8,055 nt of DNA from Gemmatimonadota bacterium. Lineage in GTDB: Bacteria; Gemmatimonadota; Gemmatimonadetes; Longimicrobiales; Longimicrobiaceae. Positions 1-6,331 of the stretch are shown piece by piece (position 1 is the first letter of the stretch; the number at the start of each line of letters is the position of its first letter). A program made the translations under genes and the position numbers. The stretch lies in assembly GCA_019348475.1 (NCBI GenBank), contig JAHWJJ010000196.1, forward strand, positions 1-8,055. Reading direction: 5' to 3'. The notes beneath the pieces were generated by a model. The model made no database searches, was not told the origin of the DNA, and worked only from the letters and a program-made list of their open reading frames with translations.

Positions 1-122
1 CGGCTTTGCGTTGCGGCGGCCGCTCGGGCACGACGGGGCTCCGGCGCGGATTCCAGAGCGAGCCTCCGCAATCCGGTATGATGCGCTGGGGGTCACTCCA
101 TCACTCCATCACTCCTGCGGCA
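1..122. other. Gene-free left edge, 3' of the MFS gene
   Basis: No credible coding region was found here; the open frames crossing it are antisense to the transporter gene and have shadow-like Arg/Pro/Ala-rich composition. It contains a weak inverted repeat (CGGATT at 47-52 with AATCCG at 70-75) and a short tandem repeat at 93-115. Since the transporter is transcribed leftward, this is its 3' flank. No convincing U-tract terminator is visible. Confidence 0.5.
93..115. repeat. 8-bp tandem repeat, unit TCACTCCA, about 2.9 copies
   Basis: Three near-complete copies of TCACTCCA run head to tail, ending 7 bp from the stop codon of the MFS gene. On the minus strand the array reads GGAGTGAT repeatedly, so each unit offers a purine-rich GGAG motif and an ATG-GAG-TGA mini-frame. 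This is most simply a simple-sequence repeat in the 3' untranslated region. No function is assigned. Confidence 0.8.
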
Positions 123-1307
123 TCAGTTCCGCGCCCCGCGGAGAGCAGGCGCGGCGCGCGGGGGCAGCGCGAGAGGGAGCAGCAGCGCGGCCGCCAGCGC
201 GATGGCGGCGCCCATGGCGAAGGCGGCGGGGGACCCGAACGCCTGCCACACCGCCCCGAACAGCACGCTGGCGGGGAGCGCGGCCAGGCCGATGGCGGCG
301 TGGTACGCGCCGAACGCGCTGCCACGCAGCCCCGCCGGCGCCAGCCCCGCCACCAGCGCCTTCTCCGGCCCCTCCGTCAATCCGAAGAACAGGCCGTAGA
401 CCACGAACAGGGCCCACACCTGCCACTGGGCGTCCACCAGGGCGAACCCCGCGTAGACTGCCGCGTAGACCAGCCACCCGGCGACGATGGCGGTGCGTGC
501 GCCCACGCGGTCGCTCCACCGCCCGCCCCACGCGCTCCACGCCGACTTGCTCACGTGCAGTGCGCCCCACAGCAGCGGGATCGCCGCCGTGGGGACGCCC
601 ACCTGGTGCGCGCGCAGGAGCAGGAAGGCGTCCGAGGCGTTCCCCAGCGTGAACAGCACCAGCACCCCCAGGTATCGCGGCAGCACCGGCCCCAGCTGGC
701 GCAGGCGGGGGAGCGGCGGCGCGGGCGCCACGGCGGCGCGCGGGGCGGGCGCCGTCTCGCGCACCTTTCCCGCGACCACGGCCACCGTCAGCAATCCGGG
801 GATTACGGCCAGCGCGAACACGGTTCGCAGGTGGCCGTCCAGCGCCAGCAGCAGCGCGGAGGCCATCAGCGGCCCCGCGACGGCGCCCGCGTGATCGGCG
901 GCCCGGTGCAGGCCGAACGCGGCGCCGCGCCGGTCCTCCGGGACGGACTCCGCGAGCAGCGCGTCGCGCGGGGCGGTGCGCAGCCCCTTGCCCACGCGGT
1001 CCAGCAGCCGCACCGCCAGCACGTGCCACCCCGCCACCGCCAGCGCGATCAGCGGCCGCCCCAGCGCCGCGATCCCGTAGCCGGCCACCGTCAGCCGCTT
1101 GCGGCGGCCGCTGCGGTCCGCCATCCACCCGCTGGCCAGCTTCAGCAGGCTGGACGCGCTTTCCGCGGCGCCCTCCACCAAACCGACGAACGCCGCGCCC
1201 GCCCCCAGCGTGCCCGCCAGGAACAGCGGCAGCAGCGGATAAATCATCTCGCTGGCCGCGTCGTTCAGGAACGATGCGGCGCTCAGCCACAGCACGTTGC
1301 CGCGCAT
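123..1307 (-). CDS. MFS-family transporter (permease)
   Basis: Predicted 394-aa inner-membrane protein of the major facilitator superfamily, a secondary transporter with about 12 membrane helices; the substrate cannot be told from sequence. The N-terminus has the SFLNDAASEMIYPLLPLF segment (residues 12-29) typical of one bacterial MFS subgroup. The loop 2-3 motif A appears as GWMADRSGRRKRLT (60-73), and a second copy in the C-terminal half as GGRWSDRVGAR (261-271). Other family-like segments are LDRVGKGLRTAPRDALLAE (102-120) and YGLFFGLTEGPEKALVA (304-320). A Pro/Ala-rich cytoplasmic loop (about 185-205) separates the two halves. Length is normal for the family. The ATG was chosen because it directly precedes the first helix and no upstream ATG lies nearby in frame; the ribosome site is weak. 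The gene stands alone, transcribed leftward behind a 624-bp gene-free stretch. It looks intact. Confidence 0.93.
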   Translation of the reverse strand: MRGNVLWLSAASFLNDAASEMIYPLLPLFLAGTLGAGAAFVGLVEGAAESASSLLKLASGWMADRSGRRKRLTVAGYGIAALGRPLIALAVAGWHVLAVRLLDRVGKGLRTAPRDALLAESVPEDRRGAAFGLHRAADHAGAVAGPLMASALLLALDGHLRTVFALAVIPGLLTVAVVAGKVRETAPAPRAAVAPAPPLPRLRQLGPVLPRYLGVLVLFTLGNASDAFLLLRAHQVGVPTAAIPLLWGALHVSKSAWSAWGGRWSDRVGARTAIVAGWLVYAAVYAGFALVDAQWQVWALFVVYGLFFGLTEGPEKALVAGLAPAGLRGSAFGAYHAAIGLAALPASVLFGAVWQAFGSPAAFAMGAAIALAAALLLPLALPPRAAPALRGARN

Positions 1308-1409
1308 CAGCGCGGGAGCGCGTTTCGCCGCTTCCGCCAGAGAGCCTCCGCGACCGTGTGATCCGCGCCGGGTGCGGTCTGCCCCGGGCAGGCTGGTACC
1401 CGATCCCGG

Positions 1410-1438
1410 AAAAAAGCACGGACCTCAGACCGAGTCAA
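1410..1438 (-). promoter_or_regulatory. Candidate sigma-70-type promoter for the MFS gene
   Basis: On the minus strand, TTGACT (1438-1433; 5 of 6 to the TTGACA consensus) is followed after 17 nt by TTTTTT (1415-1410; 3 of 6 to TATAAT). Transcription would begin near 1403, giving a leader of roughly 95 nt before the ATG at 1307. The -35 match and spacing are good and the -10 is poor, so this is a candidate only. The -35 box lies immediately beside the stem-loop at 1440-1477. Confidence 0.35.
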
Positions 1439-1439
1439 C

Positions 1440-1477
1440 GGATTCCAGCCGCCTTGCGAAGGATCGTTCTGGAATCC
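1440..1477. promoter_or_regulatory. Inverted repeat adjoining the MFS promoter (possible operator)
   Basis: Nine-base arms GGATTCCAG (1440-1448) and CTGGAATCC (1469-1477) are perfect inverted complements separated by 20 nt. Nested inside is a smaller CCTT/AAGG pairing (1452-1462). The near arm ends one base from the candidate -35 hexamer, where an activator or repressor dimer could bind. A single arm-like GGATTCCAG also occurs at 48-56 on the other side of the transporter gene. The regulatory role is inference. Confidence 0.4.
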
Positions 1478-1684
1478 AAGCCGGAAAACCCGTCGTCACC
1501 GAGCCGCGCAATCCAAAGCCGTCGCGGGCAGGCGGGCAGTACTGGATGCATGCGGGTGCGACGGCCGGAGCGGACCGGAGGGGCTCGGGAGGATGCAGGC
1601 GTCCCCTGGAAGAGAGGATGCTGCCGGCGAGGGGACGGGATCCGCATTTTTTGGATGGGCAGAGATCAACGTCGCGCGGGGGGG

Positions 1685-1803
1685 GCCGGCCGGGGCAGAT
1701 CATCTACCCGATCGCGATCTGTAAAAGGCCGCCCCGGCTGGACACTCGACAACCGTCTGGAGAAGCCCGGCTCAACCGGATTTGACAACGCAGCGTCGAA
1801 AAC
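1685..1803 (-). repeat. Dispersed repeat of about 120 bp, left copy
   Basis: Read on the minus strand, this segment aligns with the right window edge (7935-8055) at roughly 80% identity by eye. The alignment includes an uninterrupted identical 38-nt block (1743-1706 here, 7996-8033 there). The block contains the perfect palindrome GATCGCGATC and the string GGCCTTTTACAG. Similarity decays gradually outward with a few single-base gaps, as in a diverging repeat family rather than a recent duplication. It lies wholly in non-coding DNA, upstream of the MFS gene and downstream of the 98-aa gene. There is no transposase and no reading frame of note. Confidence 0.88.
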
Positions 1804-1871
1804 CCGAACTCGGGAACCGGTGGGATCGACGGGAGGAACGACGCGCGGCGGACGGAGACTGGGGAGACGCA

Positions 1872-1907
1872 CGGAGCCCCGCCGCGACGATCCGCGGCGG
1901 GGCTCCG
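1872..1907 (-). terminator. Perfect 15-bp GC hairpin ending the mprF-acvB cluster
   Basis: Arms at 1872-1886 and 1893-1907 are exact inverted complements around a 6-nt loop. The hairpin starts 24 nt after the stop codon of the 98-aa gene, as expected of a transcript end. No U-tract follows on either strand. It may therefore act as a U-less terminator or as a 3' RNA-stabilising structure. Confidence 0.6.
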
Positions 1908-1931
1908 GTGTGTCGTCTGTTCCGCCGTGCG

Positions 1932-2228
1932 TCAGTCGATCAGCAGCAGCGCCACCAGCACGCCCAGCGCGATGGCGGCGACCAGGTACCAGAAGCTCTG
2001 GTTCATCTGGGCGCTCTCGGTGCGCTCGGCCTCCATCGCGGCCACGCGCTGCTGGATCTGCTCGCGGCTCACGAAGATGGAGGGCGCGGGGGCCTGCTGC
2101 GCGTCCTGCTGCACCGTCGCGACCTGCGTCACGGCCGGCTGGTCGCCGGGCGACTCGATCGCCTGCTGCGCGGCGGCGGGGGTAGCGGCCATCAGCGCGG
2201 CGGCCGCCACTACGAGGAGCTTCTTCAT
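1932..2228 (-). CDS. Small exported protein with C-terminal membrane anchor, unknown function
   Basis: 98-aa protein that I do not recognise as a named family. Residues 1-20 are a clear Sec signal peptide (MKKLL, hydrophobic Ala/Val core, ending TPAAA before QQ). Residues 21-55 are Gln/Ala/Pro-rich and probably disordered. Residues 54-75 (about SREQIQQRVAAMEAERTESAQ) are charged and likely helical. Residues 79-97 (FWYLVAAIALGVLVALLLI) form a strong transmembrane segment ending in Asp98. The mature protein should face the periplasm, held by its C-terminus. The start is decided by GGAGG at 2238-2234, 5 nt before the ATG; the same frame extends to 2297 but lacks such a site and would bury the signal peptide. 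It lies 81 nt after the acvB-like gene on the same strand, so co-transcription is plausible, with the hairpin at 1872-1907 as the end. A role with the lipid genes is inference from position only. Confidence 0.85.
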   Translation of the reverse strand: MKKLLVVAAAALMAATPAAAQQAIESPGDQPAVTQVATVQQDAQQAPAPSIFVSREQIQQRVAAMEAERTESAQMNQSFWYLVAAIALGVLVALLLID

Positions 2229-2241
2229 CTGCACCTCCAAA
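2229..2241 (-). promoter_or_regulatory. Strong Shine-Dalgarno site fixing the start of the 98-aa gene
   Basis: On the minus strand GGAGG (2238-2234) plus a 5-nt spacer precedes the ATG at 2228-2226. This is the best ribosome-binding site in the window and excludes the longer in-frame start at 2297. Confidence 0.85.
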
Positions 2242-2309
2242 CCGGAATGTGAGGGGTGGTCCCGCCCACGATGGACGGACGCGCCGCCTCTCCGCAATCT
2301 CCGTGCGTG

Positions 2310-3053
2310 CTAGTCGACAGGGGGTGCGTTCGCCCGCTGCGCCAGCTCGCGCACCACCCGCAGCAGCCGCGCCCGGTCCCCCCGGAAGTGGTGGCCGCCG
2401 TTCAGCTCGATCACCCGCACGGGCGCCGTCGCCATCGCCGGGCACGCGGCCTTTTCGTCGCCCCGCCCCCACACGCAGAGCACGTCCAGCCCCGCCAGCC
2501 TGTCCACCTCCGGGCGCGTGGCCCGGCGCGGGGCGGACGAGGTGCGCCACCACTGCTCCACGCGGAACTCGAAGACGGCGTCGTGCGCCAGCGCCAGCAG
2601 CGCGACGCCGCCGATCATCCCCCGCGTGTCGTCCGGGAGCCGATTGACCAGGAACGGGAGCACGTCGGCACCCATGGAGTAGCCCACCAGCACCACCCTG
2701 TCCCGCCCCCACTGGCGCCCGTGGTGGCGGATCACGCGGTCCAGGTCGCGCGCGGCCTGCTCCGGCGTCCGGGGAGTCCAGTAGTAGCGCAACGAGTGCC
2801 AGACCACCGAGGGGATCCCGTGCGCCGCCAGCTCCGCCGCGACGCGCTTGCCCGTCCCGCCCGTCGGGCCATCCCCCGTCAGCACGATGGCGAAGGCGCG
2901 GCCGGTGCCCCCCTCGGCCGCCGGCAGCGCGCGCAGGGGGAGCGGCCGCATCCGTCCATCCTCCAAGCCGGGGGTTTCGGGGATGCGGACGCGGCCGCAC
3001 CCGGCGCAAGCCGCGGCCAGCACGACGGCGATCCATGCGGCGGCGCGCGTCAT
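2310..3053 (-). CDS. acvB: AcvB/VirJ-family lysyl-phosphatidylglycerol hydrolase (putative)
   Basis: 247-aa alpha/beta-hydrolase-fold protein resembling AcvB/VirJ. Family members act in the periplasm, and Agrobacterium AcvB hydrolyses lysyl-phosphatidylglycerol. Residues 1-20 form a secretion signal with cysteines at 16 and 19 (LAAAC, AGC), so it may be lipidated. The family segment SLRYYWTPRTPEQAARDLD spans 87-105. The nucleophile elbow GYSMGADVLPF (124-134) places the serine at 126. VWGRGDE (194-200) probably supplies the acidic residue (Asp199 or Glu200), and NGGHHFRGD (218-226) the histidine (221 or 222). The usual N-terminal GDGGW-type loop reads GDGPTGG here (60-66). Size matches the single-domain VirJ form rather than the roughly 450-aa AcvB with an extra N-terminal domain. 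Its ATG overlaps the mprF-like stop as ATGA, after a G-rich stretch that could serve as a ribosome site, indicating translational coupling. The family call is solid; the exact lipid substrate is inferred from the neighbour. Confidence 0.88.
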   Translation of the reverse strand: MTRAAAWIAVVLAAACAGCGRVRIPETPGLEDGRMRPLPLRALPAAEGGTGRAFAIVLTGDGPTGGTGKRVAAELAAHGIPSVVWHSLRYYWTPRTPEQAARDLDRVIRHHGRQWGRDRVVLVGYSMGADVLPFLVNRLPDDTRGMIGGVALLALAHDAVFEFRVEQWWRTSSAPRRATRPEVDRLAGLDVLCVWGRGDEKAACPAMATAPVRVIELNGGHHFRGDRARLLRVVRELAQRANAPPVD

Positions 3054-5671
3054 CCCCCGCCCCGGCCGCGCCGAAAGATGCCGCGGTAGCCGCCCGCGAT
3101 GAGCGCCGACACGTCGGCCGTGATCCGCGGCAGCGCCAGCCCGCCCGGGTACGCCAGGTAGCGCGGCTCCCACGACGGGTGGAACTTGTCCTTGTAGGTG
3201 CGCAGCCCCTGGAAGTTGTACAGGGCCTCGCCGCGCTGAAACAGAAAGTTGCCGATGCGCGTCCACACCGGCGCCACCGGCGAGGGCTCCAGCCCCGAGA
3301 GCGGCGCCATCCCCAGGTTGAAGCGGGTGTATCCCTGGTCGCGCCCCCACAGCATCAGGTTCAGCAGCAGCGCCTCCATCACGTTGCGCGGCGCGTCCGG
3401 GCGGTAGCGCATCAGGTCCACCGAAAGCTCCGCCCGCCCCGGGCCCGGCCACACGCTGGCGAACGCCACGAGGCGGCCCTCCTCCTCGACCATCGCCGCG
3501 GGAAAGCGCCGCACGTAGTCCGCGGACAAGAAGCCCAGCGAAAAGCCCTTCTCAGAGGCGCGCTTTTCCTCCAGCCACGCGTCCGACACCTCCTTCAGCC
3601 GCGGCACCAGCGCGGGCACCTCCTCCACCGGCGCCACCCGGAAGCTCATCCCGCTGCGGCCGAAGCGGTTCAGCACCAGCCGGAACGGCTTCTTCTCCGC
3701 GCCGTCCAGGTTGAAGCCCTTCAGGTCCACGCACGCCTCCTCGCCCAGCTTGGCGAACGCCAGCCCAAAATCCGCGTACTGGTGCAGCTTCTCCTTCCCC
3801 ACCTGGTAGAAGACGGGCACCCCCCCGAAATCGTCGCACAACTCGAAGAAGCGGCGGATCAATCCCGTCACGGCGCGCGGGTCGCCGATCGGGTCGCCCA
3901 TGGCCACCCAGGTGCGGCCCTGCACGGCGTACATCAGAAAGGCGCGGCGGTCCTCGCTGAACAGCAGCGTCTTGTCGCGCAGGTACACCAGGTAGGGCAC
4001 GGTGGACGTCTGCGTGTCGATGAGCGCCCGCGCCGCGTCCAGCTCCTCGTCCGTCGGCAGAGCGATGGTGGGCGGCGCGGGGCGCAGAAAGCGCAGCACG
4101 CCGAACGCCAGCATCAGCACCACCGCCAGCATGGTGGCGCGCAGCGCGCGGGGGGCGTCCTGCCGCAGCGCGAACCGCCACCACAGGTCGCCGCTGTACT
4201 CCACGTGCTGAAAGGCGAACACCCCCAGCCACACCGCGGCGCCCACCACGGCCACCACGCCGAACGTCCACCCCGGCGAAAAGCGCGCGGCCCAGAAGTC
4301 CGCCTTGCGGTCGAAGGCGGGGCGGCTGGCGAACAGGGCCAGCAGCAGCCCCCCCAGCAGCGCCGCCTCTTCGTAGTCCGCCCCCTTCAGCAGCGACGCC
4401 GCGATCCCCAGCGACAGCCAGGTGGCCGCGAACACGAACGCGATGTCCAGCCGCCGCGCCACGCCGTGTGAGACGATCAGCAGCCCCACGCCGGCGAGGG
4501 AGCCGATCAGGTACCCCGCCTCCACCAGCACCAGGGGCACATGGCGGTCGATCCACGCCAGCCGGTGCGGCTCCGTGGGCGTGGCCCCGGACACCAGCAG
4601 GAGCGCCCCGGCCAGGAAGATGAACATCGCCAGCACCCGCGGCGCCAGCTGCTGCGTCACCGAGCCGAACCAGTTTCCCCAGCGCGCGAAGTGGTGGCGG
4701 CGCAGACGCAGCTCGTCCACCACCAGGATCACCAGCGCCGCGGCCAGCGGCAGGACGTAGTAGATCAGCCGGTACAGAAGGAGCGACGACAGCAGCCGGC
4801 CGGGGGTCAGGTAGCCGTCCAGCAGCACGATCATCGTCCCCTCGAACACCCCCACCCCGCCGGGAACGTGGCTCACCAGCCCCAGGATCTGCGCGGCCAG
4901 AAAGGCGCTCAGGAACTCCCAGAAGGTCAGCTCGGTGCGCGGCAGCAGCGCGAACAGCACCCCCGCGGCCAGCGCCCAGTCCACCGTGGACAGGATGAAC
5001 TGCCACGCCACCATCCGCATGGGGGGAAAGGGGATGGTCCACCGCCCCACGCGCAGCGGCCCCCGGTGCAGCGCCGCGGCTGCCGCGTACGCCGCCCCCG
5101 ACGCCAGCAGCGTCCACCCGATCAGCGCCACGGCCAGCGGGCCCAGGAACGAGCGGATCCCGGGGTGCGGGTCCACGGCCAGGCTGAAGCCGGCCAGCAC
5201 CAGGAACCCCAGCCAGAAGGTGCCGGAGTAGAAGACGACGATGCGCGAGATCTCCTCCGCCTGCAGCCCCCAGCGCGAGTAGAAGCGGTAGCGCACGCTG
5301 GTGCCGGAGATGATGGCGAAGCCCACGTTGTTGGCCACCGCGTAGCCGATGAACGAGGCCACCGCCACCTTCCAGCTGGTCAGGCTCCGGCCCACGTAGC
5401 GAAAGGCCAGCAGGTCGAAGGCGCAGAGCACCGCGTAGTTGGCCGCGGTGAACAGGATGGAGAGCAGGATGGACGACGCGGGAAGGCCCTGCATGGAGCG
5501 CCGCACGTCCGCGTACTCCACCTCGCGCAGCTCCGCGTTCAGCACCAGCACCGCCGCCGCGAACAGCGCCACCCCGACCGCGGGCGACAGCCAGCGCCAC
5601 GCCCAGTGCACGGGGGCGCGTGGCGTCACCTGGGGCGCGGCGGTGTCGGCGGAAGCGGTGGAGAGCGTCAA
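3050..5671 (-). CDS. mprF: Bifunctional aminoacyl-phosphatidylglycerol synthase/flippase MprF (LpiA-type)
   Basis: About 873-aa inner-membrane enzyme that transfers an amino acid (classically lysine) from aminoacyl-tRNA to phosphatidylglycerol and flips the product outward, lowering surface negative charge. The N-terminal flippase region (about 25-320) carries LGLVSHVPGGVGVFEGTM (263-280), the hallmark of the family. Further helices run to about 530. The cytosolic DUF2156-type catalytic domain (about 535-865) has SEKGFSLGFLSADYVRRFP (706-724), SVDLMRY (750-756), GYTRFNLGMAPLSGL (780-794) and YNFQGLRTYKDKFHPSWEPR (818-837). Length fits the family. No ATG lies between the unsupported upstream extension and residue 60, which would cut off the first helix. 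I therefore chose TTG at 5671, with GTG at 5629 as the alternative; neither has a Shine-Dalgarno site. Lysine versus alanine specificity cannot be read here, but the coupled AcvB-like hydrolase favours lysine. Sequence appears intact. Confidence 0.95.
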   Translation of the reverse strand: MTLSTASADTAAPQVTPRAPVHWAWRWLSPAVGVALFAAAVLVLNAELREVEYADVRRSMQGLPASSILLSILFTAANYAVLCAFDLLAFRYVGRSLTSWKVAVASFIGYAVANNVGFAIISGTSVRYRFYSRWGLQAEEISRIVVFYSGTFWLGFLVLAGFSLAVDPHPGIRSFLGPLAVALIGWTLLASGAAYAAAAALHRGPLRVGRWTIPFPPMRMVAWQFILSTVDWALAAGVLFALLPRTELTFWEFLSAFLAAQILGLVSHVPGGVGVFEGTMIVLLDGYLTPGRLLSSLLLYRLIYYVLPLAAALVILVVDELRLRRHHFARWGNWFGSVTQQLAPRVLAMFIFLAGALLLVSGATPTEPHRLAWIDRHVPLVLVEAGYLIGSLAGVGLLIVSHGVARRLDIAFVFAATWLSLGIAASLLKGADYEEAALLGGLLLALFASRPAFDRKADFWAARFSPGWTFGVVAVVGAAVWLGVFAFQHVEYSGDLWWRFALRQDAPRALRATMLAVVLMLAFGVLRFLRPAPPTIALPTDEELDAARALIDTQTSTVPYLVYLRDKTLLFSEDRRAFLMYAVQGRTWVAMGDPIGDPRAVTGLIRRFFELCDDFGGVPVFYQVGKEKLHQYADFGLAFAKLGEEACVDLKGFNLDGAEKKPFRLVLNRFGRSGMSFRVAPVEEVPALVPRLKEVSDAWLEEKRASEKGFSLGFLSADYVRRFPAAMVEEEGRLVAFASVWPGPGRAELSVDLMRYRPDAPRNVMEALLLNLMLWGRDQGYTRFNLGMAPLSGLEPSPVAPVWTRIGNFLFQRGEALYNFQGLRTYKDKFHPSWEPRYLAYPGGLALPRITADVSALIAGGYRGIFRRGRGGG

Positions 5672-5948
5672 TTTGTGGGCAAACGGCTGTTGGGGGGGCC
5701 AATGTAGGCGCGCCGCCCCGCCGGGAAAAGGACGGCCGCCCACGCAACGAAAGTTCCGCGCCGCACCACTGTCCGAGGAACGGCAACGGCGTCCCGCCTC
5801 GCGGGGACCCGCGCGCCCGAAACCCGGGGGTTCCGCCGTCGACGGTGGCGGTATGCGCCGCTGCACCTTCGCGCGCCCGCCGCGGCGCGGCGCGTGCATC
5901 GCGGGCCGCCCCGAGCGAGAATCACCCACGGAACGCGAGACGATACCC
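5672..5948. promoter_or_regulatory. Divergent intergenic region between mprF and the 74-aa lipoprotein gene
   Basis: This 277-bp space must carry promoters for both divergent genes. For mprF the best minus-strand candidate is TTTTCC (5729-5724), 17 nt, TACATT (5706-5701), giving a leader of about 20 nt; it matches consensus only moderately (3 of 6 and 4 of 6). A run of seven G (5692-5698, plus strand) falls around the predicted start of transcription. On the plus side a perfect palindrome CCGTCGACGG (5836-5845) lies about 100 bp before the lipoprotein start and could be an operator. No further gene is supported here. Confidence 0.4.
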
Positions 5949-6173
5949 ATGCGCATGCATCGCTGGATTCCGGCCGTCGCCCTTATCGCCGCGCTGCCGC
6001 TGGCGGCCTGCGGCGCCGGCGCCGACGACGAGCAGGCCACGGCCTCGGGCGGAACGCAGGCCGTCGAGGCGACCCCCGCCAGCGACGGCCGTTCGGTGTC
6101 CGGCTCCGAGTCGGCGCAGGAGCACGGGACCGCCGCCAACGACACCACGCCCTACCGCCCCGGGACGCCCTGA
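5949..6173 (+). CDS. Small predicted lipoprotein, unknown function
   Basis: 74-aa protein without a family I recognise. It begins MRMHRWIPAVALIAALPLAA followed by Cys21, a textbook lipoprotein signal with lipobox LAAC. Processing would leave a mature peptide of about 54 residues, rich in Gly, Ala, Ser, Thr, Asp and Glu and without predicted structure. The start at 5949 has a GAGA-like purine tract 8 nt upstream (5937-5940); the ATG two codons later (5955) is an alternative. The gene is read divergently from mprF and converges on the DUF4015 gene, with a shared hairpin at 6276-6306 downstream. The longer open frame running upstream of 5949 is antisense to mprF and not believed. Its small size and low complexity leave some doubt, but the signal peptide with lipobox is hard to explain by chance. 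Confidence 0.75.
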   Translation: MRMHRWIPAVALIAALPLAACGAGADDEQATASGGTQAVEATPASDGRSVSGSESAQEHGTAANDTTPYRPGTP

Positions 6174-6275
6174 CGGGCTGAAAAGAGGATCATCACAGAG
6201 TCGTGGCAGGTGCTGACGAACGTCTGCAACGAAGTCGACGGGTGCGGGACGGGCCGCCGGGAGCGGCCACGAAAC

Positions 6276-6306
6276 GCCCCCGCGGCCTTCGCTGGGCCGC
6301 GGGGGC
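6276..6306. terminator. 12-bp perfect GC hairpin, bidirectional terminator candidate
   Basis: Arms GCCCCCGCGGCC (6276-6287) and GGCCGCGGGGGC (6295-6306) pair perfectly around a 7-nt loop. It sits 102 nt after the plus-strand lipoprotein stop and 25 nt after the minus-strand DUF4015 stop, between convergent genes. Only a short TTT follows on the minus strand, so the U-tract is weak. Distances suggest it mainly serves the minus-strand gene. The remaining 6174-6275 shows nothing notable. Confidence 0.7.
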
Positions 6307-6331
6307 TTCGTCCGTCATGGGCCGTGAGGTG

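Larger units (their letters stand above)
1308..1931. other. 624-bp intergenic region with regulatory and repeat sequences
   Basis: No credible gene lies here; short open frames (for example 1425-1703 minus) lack signal peptides, recognisable motifs and good ribosome sites. From left to right it holds the presumed leader of the MFS gene (to about 1403) with a small CTGCCC/GGGCAG hairpin at 1379-1391. Next come a candidate promoter at 1410-1438, a stem-loop at 1440-1477, and an unassigned stretch at about 1480-1684 that includes a T6 run at 1647-1652. The left copy of a dispersed repeat (1685-1803) and a 15-bp perfect hairpin (1872-1907) complete it. The stretch is less uniformly GC-rich than the flanking genes, consistent with non-coding DNA. 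Confidence 0.7.

Noticed and set aside
53..1356. Near-duplicate CCAGAG(CG)AGCCTCCGC at 53-69 and 1337-1351 flanking the MFS gene, as possible insertion-site duplication
   Set aside because: The match is short with a 2-bp gap in GC-rich DNA and no mobility gene is present; chance similarity is adequate.
1425..1703. 92-aa minus-strand open frame in the intergenic region
   Set aside because: No signal peptide, motif or convincing ribosome site; it overlaps the candidate promoter and stem-loop of the MFS gene.
2229..2297. Longer start for the 98-aa protein
   Set aside because: It would place 23 residues before a canonical signal peptide and ignore the strong GGAGG site 5 nt before the ATG at 2228.
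3035..4471. Long plus-strand open frame opposite mprF (also 4541-5707, 6203-7954 and 6-1361)
   Set aside because: These are antisense to well-supported genes. Their products are Arg/Gln/His/Pro-rich without domains, and open frames of this length are expected opposite GC-rich coding sequence.
5672..6148. N-terminal extension of the mprF frame up to an ATG at 6148
   Set aside because: It would run through the whole 74-aa lipoprotein gene on the other strand, has no hydrophobic or family-like sequence, and would make the protein about 160 residues longer than usual.
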